64,000 bases of DNA, taken from contig NC_073696.1 in NCBI RefSeq assembly GCF_029784165.1, positions 102,912,065 to 102,976,064 of the forward strand. The letters are read 5' to 3'. Below the pieces are notes generated by a model that saw nothing but the letters and a program-made list of their open reading frames with translations, was not told the origin of the DNA and ran no database searches. How positions within the stretch are numbered: position 1 is the first letter of the stretch; each line of letters opens with the position of its first letter. This document shows positions 44,372 to 54,390 of the stretch, piece after piece. This DNA comes from Wyeomyia smithii. Its lineage: Eukaryota > Arthropoda > Insecta > Diptera > Culicidae. The position numbers and the translations under genes were made by a program.

Positions 44372-44873
44372 GTTTCTGGGCTACAATGTTTCGAATAAAA
44401 CCTATGCCAAAAGGCATACGCCCTTTTCGAATGTAACTCATGGGTGTAAAAAATCTCTCCACCTGCGAAAAATGCTCAGTTTGCTAAGCCAAACACGTGT
44501 GCAAAGTTTCATTCAAATCAAAAATGGTCGATTAAATTTTCGCGTATTTCCAGACGATTTGAAATGATTTTGTTCTAATGTTATTTATAGCATTTCTGTA
44601 GAACATTTTTGACTTTCTAAAAAATTGTTTTCAGGTTGCGATTGATGAAAAAATGACTTTTTCAAGCTACAAACCCACTCTTTTGCACTTTTTTCAATTC
44701 TGTTCGATTCCTAAATTTTTTTCCGTCAAAATGTTCTACAAAAATGCTTTAAATAACTGCAAAAGACATAGATTACCAGTATACAACGATAACTTATAGT
44801 ACCTAGCGCCTACTTTCTTGAGCCCATAATGCCTGAGTATGGACGAAGGAAGTTTCTGCTTGCTACCGTACAC

Positions 44874-44878
44874 CGCTG
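44874..44878. repeat. 5-bp target duplication CGCTG, left
   Basis: CGCTG precedes the second Transib-like copy and recurs at 49105-49109. Confidence 0.8.
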
Positions 44879-45656
44879 CATAGTGGTCCAATAGGGCCAA
44901 AAGTGGAACTTAATTCCATAGTGCCTTTTACCATAATCCTAGCTTAAAAGTGTCTTCAGAACAATTGTTTGTATGAATGACTCGCATAATCGCAAATTGT
45001 CAAAAAGTATGAAAAGTTAACTATACTAAAAATAAACAAATAACTTTTTTTTTGTTAGGAGATAGAAGAATAGTTTGTTCAGCAAAGTTGTAGAAGATTC
45101 AAAACTATGAAACTTTGTTCAACAAATGAAAATCCTATCTTTTTTCGGTACAAAGTTATAAAGTATATTATATGGAACTTACTTAAAAGTTAGTTTTTTG
45201 TACCTAACTTTTGTTAGTTGAATTTTACACGAGAGTAATGTTCGGAGGAATTGTTAGGAAACGCAAAACACACATTTTTGCCAAAGGACATATATCTCCA
45301 GGACTTTTCCTTACGAAGTTATATCATATTTTAGCTAATTTTTTCGATAACTTCAAGAACGTATCGGTTAAAAACGGGCAAGTGGAATCATGATGTTAAA
45401 ACTTTCACTTGAAGTTAAGCTGAAGTGCTATAAACTTGTTTAGGTTTCATTTGTCACAATCCACCCATGTTAGAGTACGGCGAGCATATGTTACAGTAGG
45501 TTTTCATATATCCAAAATACTAACTTTTTTGTGTTAAGAGATAGAGAAATGGTTGATTCGGCAAAGTTTTATAACGTGCAAAAATATGAATCTTTGCTGA
45601 ACAAACAAAATTCCTATCTTCATTGTATACAGAATTACAGAGTATTTTCTGTAAAA

Positions 45657-45661
45657 GTTAC
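45657..45661. repeat. 5-bp target duplication GTTAC, left
   Basis: GTTAC before the LTR, repeated at 46256-46260. Confidence 0.85.
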
Positions 45662-46255
45662 TGTCGCCGATACCCCCCGTTGCGGCGAAAAGGGGTGTGA
45701 ACAACAAACCGTTTCATATCGAGCGAATAGGGCCGAGCGAACAAAATGACAATCAGGATGCAAACATCCGTAAACGTCATCATTTTTTATCAGTTTCGAT
45801 AGCAAGTGAAACCGCATATCAGTCGCGAGTTAATCAAACTTTGTATATTAAAACAAATAGTCGTTCCACAGTCCGGAACAAAAATTAACAGCATAAATTC
45901 ATTACGGCTCACCACATAGTAAGTGGTATATATAAAGCAGGTTATAAGGCAAAGGTACGTTGTTGAAAATAGTTATAAAATTATACTTACCTGTAACTTA
46001 ACCTAAAACACACAGGAAATACTTACCGCTAATCGTTGTTCATCGCTGGTGGACCTGAAAAGAGAAGAAATAGGTTTTCCTGCAAGGTAGAAGGGATAAA
46101 TAAAAAGATCTCGGATATAAAAACCAAGAAACACTGAATAAGTAAGAAACATTATAAATGTAGTTAACACTTTGTTAGAATTTAAAATATATTACAGCTT
46201 TGTAGCTGCTAAGTAAGCAACTAAATAGACGGTGTTTGTTTCGACGTCGGGAACA
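45662..46255 (+). mobile_element. Solo LTR of an LTR retrotransposon
   Basis: A 594-bp unit begins TGTCGCCGATACC and ends GTCGGGAACA (TG...CA). It is flanked by GTTAC on both sides and lies within the Transib-like palindrome. It contains a TATA-type box (GGTATATATAAAGC, near 45926) and downstream AATAAA (near 46099), as expected for U3-R-U5. There is no internal coding region, so recombination between LTRs has removed the body. Gypsy or Bel/Pao cannot be told apart from an LTR alone. The strand is inferred from the TATA box. Confidence 0.83.
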
Positions 46256-46260
46256 GTTAC
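46256..46260. repeat. 5-bp target duplication GTTAC, right
   Basis: Exact copy of 45657-45661. Confidence 0.85.
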
Positions 46261-47149
46261 TTAAAAGTTAATTTTTTGCACTTAACTTTTGTTAGCTATA
46301 TTTTACAAGAGAACGTTGTTCTAAAGAAGCATTTGGACATACAAAATTCACGTTTTTGTTGAAGACCACACATCTCCAGGATTTTTCCTTACAAAGTTAT
46401 AGCACATTTCAGCATATTTTTTCCGACAATTTTAACAACGTATAGAATAAAGATTAGGTTGATTGGGGCAGATGGAACTTATAACAGTTCTGAGCACTCG
46501 AGCTAAACTTCGAGAAAAAGTGTTAACATCATGATTCTACTTGCCCCATTTTACTTTATACGTTTTTAAATTTAGCGAAAAAATAAGCTAAAACATGCTG
46601 TAACTTTATAAGGAAAAGTCCTAGAGATGTGTAGTCTTCAAAAAGACGTGTGTTTTTTACGCCCAAATGCTTCCTTAGAACAACGTTTTCTTGTAAAATG
46701 TAGCTAACAAAAGTTAAGTGCAAAAAATTAACTTTTAAGTAACTTTTAGAAAAAAAAACTCTGTAACACTGTACACAATGAAGATAAGAATTTTGTTTGT
46801 TCAGCAAAGATTCATATTTTTGCACGTTCTAAAACTTTGCCGAATTGATCATTCCTCTATCTCTCAACACAAAAAAAGTTGAAGAGGTTGTTTATAAGAC
46901 ACGACCGCAGAGATAACGTAGAATACGACAGCCCGTCTTATGCCAATGTATTTCTTGGAATAGGTTTGGGAATACAGTGAATTGGGGTTAATTTTTCAGA
47001 TAAACTTTGAGGTTATTTGTGTTTGTCAATGCCATTTATTGACAAGTGAATATTTTTTCAACATGACAAATTTTTTATTTAGTTTTGAATGATTCAAAGT
47101 GATAATCAAATTCTACATGAGGTGATTTGTTAGTAATTATGAAAATTTT

Positions 47150-47845
47150 AACCGCTATACTGCTAGCCACGCACGCTATAAAGCAAGCACGCACGCTATA
47201 TAGCAAGTCACGCACTCTAGCCACACGCTCTATAGACATGCACAGACACGCTAGACATTCACACGCTATATAGCAACCCACGCACGCTATATAGCGTGCC
47301 ACACGCGCTATAAACATGCACACACGCGCTACAGACATGCATACATGCCATAAACATACATACACGCTTTGAAGCAAGCCACACACCTTATATCGTCAGT
47401 TGACTTCAATACTGGCACAACTCAAAATTCATAGTTTCGAGAAAAACGCGTTTGAAAATTTGCGTCAAAAATTTCTTCTTTCATTTTCGTGAAAAATTCC
47501 AATTTTAGGATTTCCCATATTTATTGAACTTGTTTGGGTCTATCATGTGCATGTAATAAGCAAGTTACAAGAATTGTAACCTCATTTTTCTGTCTTTTTA
47601 GGGATATTTTAGATTTGTGCAATAAAGGCACATCTACTTATATTTCTGAAAATATTTTGAATTTTGAAACGGGTCTTTGTGCGATGAAACTTCATAGTAT
47701 TTGGCATCGTTTGCCATCAATAACTCAAAACTGCAAAATTTTGAGTTGTGCCAGTTTTGAATTCAACTGACGATATGTTAGGCACACACGCTACAAATAT
47801 TCACACACGTTATGTGCATACACCCTGTATATACATACGCTGGAT
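47150..47845. repeat. Degenerate CACACGCTATATAG minisatellite
   Basis: From 47150 to 47390 and again at 47783-47845, variants of 'CACGCACGCTATATAGCAA' and 'CACACGCTA..AACATGCA' alternate. The array is split by the MITE at 47391-47775. Confidence 0.65.
47391..47775. repeat. 385-bp TIR MITE inside the minisatellite
   Basis: Ends: TATCGTCAGTTGA on the left and its inverse TCAACTGACGATA on the right. The inverted similarity extends through CTGGCACAACTCAAAAT. It sits at TA, like Tc1/mariner-type elements, and interrupts the minisatellite on both sides. Non-coding. Confidence 0.78.
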
Positions 47846-48082
47846 GATGGTGGCTTCTCAAACCTCCTGGCGGTGCGAGTCTCTTTCAGTTTCGGGTTGT
47901 TTTTGCCCAACGATATCTGAATCGGATTACCGCTGGTGGGGTCCAACTCAGATCGAAGGGGAGCCGAACTGAAAGAGGTAAAAACTGCAGCTAACCACTA
48001 CCACCGCCGCTGTTGCCCGTTTCTGATCCACTTCGCCTACTGCCATCGGTGTTGATGTCCGCTGCTGCTGCCAGCTGGTAGT

Positions 48083-48197
48083 AAACTGATTTGCTTGAGG
48101 AGAAACAGTCTCTTATATAGCACAAAAAGTGCATTCCCGGCTAACTAGGTCTTCCATTCTGTCGTCCTATTTAGGGAAAGGCAGCAAGCAACCAATC
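48083..48197 (-). promoter_or_regulatory. CCAAT-TATA-initiator cassette, copy 3
   Basis: Minus strand: GATTGGTT (48190-48197), then CTATATAAG (48112-48120) about 75 bases later, then TCAGTT (48083-48088). The A of TCAGTT is about 33 bases after the first T of TATA. TCAGTT is the insect initiator consensus. The arrangement matches copies 1 and 2 and forms a convincing core promoter, though no transcript is known. Confidence 0.5.
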
Positions 48198-49198
48198 AAA
48201 AATCGACATTTGCGTTTCGACAATGTTCAACAATTTTCAATATTACAATAGTTTGAACAAACAGATTACAATTTTCTGCAATTCGACGTGTGCTTAAATG
48301 ATTTTCCAATCGATTGCTGCAAAAATGACAGAAATCGGTTGGAAACAGACTGGGTTTAAAACGTTTGAAATTGGACAAATTTTGTGACGCTCTCGATGTT
48401 TTCGGTTTTGAAATTGGATCCCTGTATTGAAATTGGGTCCCTGTAATTTTTGCCGTAAGACGTATTCTACGTCAAAAGTTAGCATTTTGGATATATGAAA
48501 ACCTACTGTAACATATGCTCGCCGTACTCTAATATGGGTGGATTGTGACAAATGTAACCTAAAGGAGTTTATAGTACTTCAGCTTAACTTCGAGGAAAAG
48601 TATTAACATCATAATTCCACTTGCCCCTTTTTAACCTATACGTTCTTGAAGTGATCGAAAAAATTAGCTAAAATATGATATAACTTAGTGAGAAAAAGTC
48701 CTGGAGATATTTGTGTTTTGTGTGCCCTAACAATTCCTCCGAACAATACTTTCGTGTGAAATGCAACTAACAAAAGTCAAGTACAAAAAAATAAGTTTTA
48801 AGTAAGTTCCATGTAATATACTTTATAACTTTTTACAGAAAGAAGATAGGATTGTCATTTGTTGAACAAAGTTTCATATTTTTGAATCTTCTACAACTTT
48901 GCTGAACAAACTATTCTTCTATCTCTTAACACAAATAAGTTATTTTTTTATTTTTAGTATAGTAAACTTTTCATACTTTTTGACAATTTGCGATTATGCG
49001 AGTCATTCATACAAACAATTGTTCCGAAAACTTTTTTAAGCTAGGACTAAGGTGAAAGGCGCTATGGAATTAAGTTCCACTTTCTGCCCTATTGGACCAC
49101 TGTGCGCTGAGCTTTGAATGATGCAGTCTTCAACTCTGACCACTGCCTGAACGTTGCACCGATTTACGGTTTTTTGCAACCGTGATCTCCGTCTTATG

Positions 49199-49794
49199 CT
49201 ACGCTAACTCCAGTTTCATGAAGTGCATCCAGTCCTCGATCTTGCGTATGCAGTGCGCGGCCATCAACTCGACATCTCCGATCCATTCGTCGTAGATATC
49301 CAGCGTTGTTTCGTCCACAAAACCGACTATCACAACTCCAACAGGAAACTTCAGCTTCAAAACTCCGTCACACATTGGGACGCACTTCTGACCCTTTTCC
49401 GTGTTGTACACTATTACACGGTACCGGAAGTAATTTTCAAAAATCAAAAAAAATGTACAGCGACACCGGAACATGCAGGCTCCCAAGCGCGAGTGATATG
49501 GAATCCTTGCTGGCGTTATTGAACGCATTCTTCACGTCGACCATGATTCTTTTGCGCTGGACAGCCGGACTGGTTGCATGCCAGATTGTTCACATCCTCA
49601 GTGTACTTCTTCAGTCTGTTGAGGATAATCCATTCAAGCATCTTGTTGGCAGTGTCCAGCACAGTATTATGAAAATGACTGCATGACAATGACAGCAAAT
49701 TTTCAACTAAACCGGCTCTTATTGTATTGTACAGCTCTTTCTGCTCCCCACACGTTCGGTGAACAGTCCGACAGCAACTGACGACAGCACACAT
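49199..49794 (-). pseudogene. R1-like reverse transcriptase, palm region
   Basis: 49794-49520 encodes NKMLEWIILNRLKKYTEDVN, part of the fingers. 49528-49199 encodes FENYFRYRVIVYNTEKGQKC, KLKFPVGVVIVGFVDETTLD, and ELMAAHCIRKIEDWMH. The catalytic box, normally FADD, reads FVDE here, so the second Asp is changed to Glu. The QGSILGP-like segment before it is deleted. This copy is inactive. Confidence 0.8.
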
Positions 49795-49800
49795 GCAACT

Positions 49801-50419
49801 TCTAACGGGCTGTTATTTTTCATCTCCTTATGAATGTTGGTTCTTCCAAGCTGTCGCAAATGACAGTCTATAATCATCCGACATCCTTCAGTACGAATCC
49901 GAGCGGTATGTCAGGTGATTATAATTCACGATAGTAAGGCCGATGAAAGAATGAAAGTGAGATGGTGCGAAGCACGTTTTTTCTTACGTGGGGAATAATA
50001 TTAACAATGGAAACGGTTTGCTTTGTATTCAATATGCCACCGGCCTGTGGAAAAGGAGAAACGAAAAAATGCGAGTCGATGACAGCCGCAGCCGATCAGC
50101 AGGCTGTCAACAGCAACAGGACATCCTCAACATGTGCAAACTAGGCTGTCATGTCCGAACGAACAAAATACATGCGCAAGAATGAGCTGTCATGCGCAAC
50201 ACAAGACAGTTTCGATCCCTTGTGTAAGCTGTAGCTGTATGTGAGCTCTCATGAATAGCTCGTGCATGAGGCTGTTAGAGTGAAAAGAGAGAAAAGTCGT
50301 CAGTATAGTGTTGCTCTTCAGTCATTTTCCTAAGGTTGGTCCAGCAGACAGATCACTCTGTATGTCGATGGGTCCCCTGGCGATTTTCCAGCTTTCGGGA
50401 ACATCGCCAGTTTCTGTTG
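49801..50419. other. Unassigned insert between RT pieces
   Basis: No recognised domain. Several GCTGTCAT-type repeats (about 50080-50200) occur. It interrupts the R1-like RT. Confidence 0.4.
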
Positions 50420-50640
50420 CTACCACCTTTCAGGAAAGAGGCATTTATATAGGCACTTCTGCATGACGAGTTGGTACAGCCCAGGGGCCACTTTAATGGC
50501 CGTTTTGATGGTCAGGTTCGGAATTTCATATAGTCCCGGAGCCTTGCTAATCTTCAAGGAGTTGGCGATCACCATTCGTACCTCATTCGTAATGCTTGCC
50601 GCCTCCTCAACTCCGACATGACTGTCGTCGCACACGGCTT
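50420..50640 (-). pseudogene. R1-like RT start fragment
   Basis: Minus-strand text EEAASITNEVRMVIANSLKI followed by SKAPGLYEIPNL corresponds to the conserved RT opening 'NSLKVSKAPGLDGIPN' seen at 54385-54430 in the plus-strand copy. The Asp of PGLDG is Tyr here. Short and broken. Confidence 0.75.
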
Positions 50641-51440
50641 GGCATGCTTGTCTTTTCTCCTCAGAAAACCTCTAGAGTGCAGGAGAACATCTTGCACTGC
50701 GAAAACAACTGCTTTCACACTAAAGAGCAAATCAACGCACATGCTACAAGAGAACGACAGACAATTTTTCTCTGGTGGGCTTCCTGAAAACACCGTGGTG
50801 AAATCTGAAATCTCTCTCTTGCGAGACAATGAACTATGGTGTACTTTTTCATACGTATGGACATCATGCACAATAATTACACAGCAGAGCTATCTGCGGT
50901 GTGTTTTACAGTTTGTTTGTTGAGCGTGGCAGAAGAGGAAAAGAGATTGGGAGAAAAAAAATAGACTGCGTCGCTCGTGCCGGTCGAGTTTACTCTGGTC
51001 GAATTTGTTTTCGCGGTGTAGCTACACGTGGACTACACTTTTGTCCCCTAGGTTTTTTTTTCACTTTCCAGACTACTCGCCAGTGGATTCCGCGGTGTTA
51101 TTCTGCGTTTTCTCTGTAGAGTGTTTCTATCAGATGTGGGATGAGCTGAAACTGTGTTTGCCTCTCTGTAAATTGGTTGAGATACTTTGGAGTGGAGAAA
51201 GAAGCAGTGTGGTAAAAGCATTTGCTTCACACAGGCACATACTGAAAGGGAAGTGCGCAATGAATTTTTTCTCCGCTCTTTCCACATACTGAGGAGAATG
51301 ACAAGCATGCGGCTTGGATGTCCGGCAGATTGGCCGACCAATCCTGATCTGTACCTGAGGTACAGGAACGTCGGACGTTAGACTGGACCACCGAAGGCCA
51401 AGGACTTGGCTTGTGGCGTGAAAAAAGTTCATCGTACGTT
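50641..51440. other. Unassigned repeat piece
   Basis: About 50960-51130 resembles 18800-18960 (GCGGTGTAGCTA ... GGACTACACTTTTGTCC), so it is a dispersed repeat. No protein is supported. Confidence 0.4.
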
Positions 51441-51629
51441 TCAGCATAGTTGGTTATCGCTTCGCACGCTTCAACACGATTTTTGTCTTGTCCATTTCGA
51501 TCCTGATGGTATTACACCACGGATTTACTTTAGTACTCGCGCATAGCCTATCAAAAAAAGCCCTTTCGCTCGTCTTAATCGCACTCTTTAACGCCGATCT
51601 TGCAGACCCGAATTAGGATTTGCAATACC

Positions 51630-51745
51630 GGGAACGATTTCCCTTCTTCCGGAAGTACCTGTTCCCGGGATTCCCGGATTCCGGGAATAAAAATATTAAT
51701 TTCCGGGATCCCGGGATTCCCGAGTTTCTCGAAAAATTTCGTCAA
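51630..51745. repeat. CCCGGGATTCCCGG-rich palindromic cluster
   Basis: Five or more overlapping copies of (T)TCCCGGGAT or CCGGGAA occur within about 110 bases. Each is locally palindromic. It lies just before the 33-bp repeat described next. Confidence 0.6.
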
Positions 51746-51753
51746 AGTGTATA

Positions 51754-51786
51754 GCACCTTTGAAGTGGGCATTATAGGGAGCAAAT
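51754..51786. repeat. 33-bp direct repeat, left
   Basis: Identical to 52292-52324 (begins GCACCTTTGAAG, ends GGGAGCAAAT). It brackets the duplicated VGlut 3' UTR segment. Confidence 0.92.
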
Positions 51787-52291
51787 TGCGAAATAAACGT
51801 TCTTTTCTCTGTGTAATAAGTGAGTGTAAAAGAGATAGTCATATGGAAACAAATTTTAGACATTGATGTATTCAGATCTACTATGGTCTATTCGCCCAAC
51901 AAGGAGTGAAAGGTGGTTTTGAAAGGCCTAAAAGTCACAGAGTAGGGATGTACTCGGACCATTATTGATTCCCGAAAGATAAACTGATTGTTCTATTACT
52001 CCAGAAGGTGAGCATGTAGATTGAATATACCAACGGCTAACCACACTTTAATGTATTTAGCTTTTCACGTGCCGTAATGACGGATTCTATAATGAATTAA
52101 CGTGGTAGCAGTTGTTTTGTCAAGTGGAACTGTCGATGTAGCATGTTACGAACACATATAGCGTTCGCCATTATGGTGCGTGAGAAGCTGAATGGATTTA
52201 CTCGAGTAATAAAAGTCGTGGTGAAATAAAGGAAAAAACAATGAAACAATTACACTGCTTAAGCAATTACAATTTAGATAGTACTACTTTT
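51787..52291 (+). repeat. Intronic copy of a VGlut 3' UTR segment
   Basis: 51785-52286 matches 56140-56641 base for base, with no indels and only a few scattered differences. The 3' UTR copy lies just after the VGlut stop codon, while this one sits in the last intron in the same orientation. Five extra bases (CTTTT) follow before the right 33-bp repeat. Because this copy is bracketed by a direct repeat and the 3' UTR copy is not, the intronic one appears to be the new arrival. Confidence 0.9.
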
Positions 52292-52324
52292 GCACCTTTG
52301 AAGTGGGCATTATAGGGAGCAAAT
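52292..52324. repeat. 33-bp direct repeat, right
   Basis: Identical to 51754-51786. Confidence 0.92.
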
Positions 52325-52560
52325 GTTTGCTTGAAATGACGCTCAATATTTGCTGGCCGTGTAATATAAAATTATTTGCTTCAATCATTATCAAAAACAT
52401 TTGTCATATTCAGTCAACGAAAAATCAGGCAAATAAATCCAAAGGGTTTGAAATGTTGTTATACCAATTAAAACTATATTGTTACACAGATTTTTTCATG
52501 AAAATAATTTGCAACATATATTCGGTAAAATATGAGCAAATTTGCTTTGTTATTGTTTAG

Positions 52561-52682
52561 CCCTCTAGTGCCCAAATTAGTTTTTAGTCGGACTTCGAAA
52601 AAATCACTATGAATCTTTATTTATTGAAGCTTTTTAGAGGTTCAACTGGCGACTGTCTAAAGGCGGCACTGGGCACTAGAGG
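52561..52682. repeat. 122-bp MITE with CCCTCTAGTGCCCA ends
   Basis: The left end CCCTCTAGTGCCCA is inverted at the right (TGGGCACTAGAGG). Flanks are TTAG on the left and ATTAA on the right, close to TTAA, which together with the CCC start suggests a tiny piggyBac-type element. Non-coding. Confidence 0.75.
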
Positions 52683-52856
52683 ATTAAGCAAACAGAGTTC
52701 TGAGCAAATATTAATTATAGTGCAATACTATAACACATATATTCTTTCGGGTTATTAGGAAATATTTTGCTCATAAAAGGCATTACCAAATATAGCAAAT
52801 ATTTGCCTTGTTCTATGTGAAAAACGCCCCGTGAAAAACGCCCCGATAAGCCGCGT

Positions 52857-53500
52857 AAAGGTAAGGCGAAGAGTAAGGGCGACGCACTCATTCTCGAGAC
52901 TGATGGATTTAAGTACGCTGAAGTCTTAAAGGTCATGAGAGGCGATGCTCAGATCAAAGACCTTGGCGCGGATGTTAGGACAATCCGTCGGTTCCGTTCC
53001 GGTGAGATGATCCTAGAACAACATAAAAACACAAATGGAAAGGGAAAGAGAACGGCAACCCAAAAAGTGCTTGGCGAGGGTGTGCAAGTTCGGGTATTCA
53101 CCCAGGAGGTGACTACCCAGTTTAAGAACGAGACTACCGAAGGGTGCGACCTTTCACAAGCCTTCGACAAGCAGCGTAGAGTGGTGGTTACCACCGAGGC
53201 CGCCCGCTTCCGCAAGCGCTCAGCAGGGACCCAGGTAACTACCTAAAACCCCCCACTAAAAACAAAACCTTGAAGATGGCTAGACTAAAGGTCGGTTGGT
53301 CGGTATGCCCGATGTCTGCTTCAGGTGCTTTGAGAGCGGGCAAAGATCCTGGTCGTGCAGAGACCCCGACAGGTCCATGTAGCTAGAAGCTGCAAGAAAC
53401 CCCCCAAATGTATTGAATGTATTTGCGAACGGGAAGATAAACACACCACGGGGTGTCTCGTGCCCGACAAGCAAGCCGGTTACTGAACCGCAGGCGCAAG
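52857..53500 (+). pseudogene. R1-like ORF1 (gag-like) protein
   Basis: An open stretch from 52857 to 53246 encodes KGDALILETDGFKYAEVLKV, MRGDAQIKDLGADVRTIRRF, and ARFRKRSAGTQVTT before a stop. Downstream, KVGWSVCPMS and, in another frame, the zinc knuckle CFRCFESGQRSWSC (near 53312) appear. A functional knuckle is C-x2-C-x4-H-x4-C; here the His is Gln. ORF1 proteins package element RNA. This copy is broken by the stop at 53246 and by frameshifts. Confidence 0.78.
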
Positions 53501-53549
53501 GATGATTCAATTAAACTTGAACCGCTGCTATGCGATACAATAGCTGCTA

Positions 53550-54080
53550 TACCAAGCAGCTAATGAGTCGTTGTCGGACATTGCCATCGTATCGGACCCG
53601 TACTGCATCCCACCCGAAAACGGTAACTGGGTATCGGACAGGTCTGGTAAGGCGGTCAGGTTCCCGGTGCAGGATATTGTGTCTACCTTGAATGAAGAGT
53701 ACTGCTGCCCGGGACTGATCACGACCTGGAGGGTAGACGACGCGACGATCACACTAATAGCGACTACAAGTCGGTGCGCTATAATGTAGATTACAATGCG
53801 AGGCAGCTAGCGACAGGTAGAGCCAATACTCCAACCATCCGCGGTTGTAACACATCACACTTTGATGCTGATGTATTTGGGGAAGCATTCAGAAGAGAAC
53901 ATGAAGATCCTACCCTAGTGCTGATCAACTAACTGCTATACTATCGCGGGCATGCTGTATCACGATGCTTAAGATTAGGCAACCTAGAAATGGAAGGTGG
54001 CCTGTATATTGGCGCACTGACGCGATAGCAGACCATCGCAGAGCGTGCTTTCGTGCGAGGTAGATATTGCAGCGGACGCG
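53550..54080 (+). pseudogene. R1-like endonuclease remnant
   Basis: The frame 53571-53789 reads DIAIVSDPYCIPPENGNWVS, a conserved N-terminal region of the R1-type endonuclease, followed by PGLITTWRVDD. Later parts are in changing frames and lose the catalytic blocks. Inactive. Confidence 0.7.
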
Positions 54081-54129
54081 TATCGAGGAGCAAAGAGCGT
54101 CGTACCGCATTCGCGTCTGCGAAAGCTAC

Positions 54130-54390
54130 TGACAGGCTAAGCTTTGACAGGCTATGCGCTAATGCTAACACGAATCCGTGGGGTGACCAAGACTAGAAGA
54201 GGGTCGGCACCGTCTTTATATTCACCAGCGATGTTGGCACGGATCATTGAGAGACTATTTCCACGCCACGATCCAAGTCCTGGTCTTCGGTTGTTGAACC
54301 ACCACGAACTGTGATTGGCGGCAGCCGTGCAAAGGCGAGCAGGCGGTAAGGGTTACGAACGAGGAACTCCTTAATATCGCAAACTCGTTG
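54130..54390 (+). pseudogene. R1-like linker remnant
   Basis: Broken plus-strand frames read RLCANANTNPWG, MLARIIERLFPRHDPSPG and LLNHHEL, which join endonuclease and RT in this family. Several frame breaks. Confidence 0.68.

Larger units (their letters stand above)
38690..44576. mobile_element. Palindromic element hosting three further insertions
   Basis: The left arm (about 38720-39245) is matched in reverse by the right arm, which occurs twice: 39973-40395, and 41939-42331 continued at 44372-44530. Shared text includes GCAAACTGAGCATTTTT, AACATTGTAGCCCAGAAACC and TGACGTTAATACGCAACTT. Removing the insertions at 39247-39968, 40497-41934 and 42332-44366 leaves a foldback element with a partly duplicated right arm. 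It is AT-rich and non-coding. Confidence 0.72.
38621..44740. mobile_element. Copy 2 of the AGTAGGGTGTC-type repeat, split by a 5.9-kb nest
   Basis: The left piece (38621-38689) and right piece (44581 to about 44740) are contiguous in the copy at 30845, where ...GATAATG is followed directly by TTATTTATAGC. Here a large nested insertion lies between them, flanked by AATG on each side. The AT-rich repeat itself has no coding capacity. The right edge is approximate. Confidence 0.75.
46881..48473 (-). mobile_element. Promoter-bearing repeat inserted in the Transib-like element
   Basis: AAAAGTT occurs on both sides (46874-46880 and 48474-48480), and the palindrome resumes directly after. The left part carries ACACGACCGCAGAGATAACG and GTAGAATAC. 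The right end carries GTATTCTAC, as in the related block at 2881-5456. Inside are tandem CACACGCTATATAG-like repeats, a nested MITE, and a CCAAT-TATA-initiator arrangement on the minus strand. No protein was recognised. Confidence 0.65.
44879..49104. mobile_element. Transib-like palindromic element, copy 2, with two insertions
   Basis: The left end is CATAGTGGTCCAAT (one change from the heptamer) and the right end is the inverse of CACAGTGGTCCAAT. It is flanked by a perfect 5-bp CGCTG. Taking out the solo LTR (45662-46255) and the promoter-bearing repeat (46881-48473) with their duplications leaves about 2.03 kb, equal to copy 1. Its subunits match copy 1 in order. Two copies with independent 5-bp GC-rich duplications fix the boundaries and target preference. 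Confidence 0.82.
49105..51600 (-). mobile_element. R1-like LINE fragments, minus strand
   Basis: Pieces in one orientation and in correct order down the minus strand: 51600-51440 reads KTSERAFFDRLCASTKVNPW-like, the end of the endonuclease/linker. 50635-50420 reads SLKISKAPGLYEIPNL, the RT start. 49794-49200 reads the RT palm. Sequence between the pieces (49801-50419 and 50641-51440) is unrelated or too decayed. It belongs to the family of 52805-55320. Confidence 0.75.

Noticed and set aside
47075..47386. 103-codon minus-strand Cys-rich protein
   Set aside because: It is simply the translation of the CACACGCTATATAG minisatellite.
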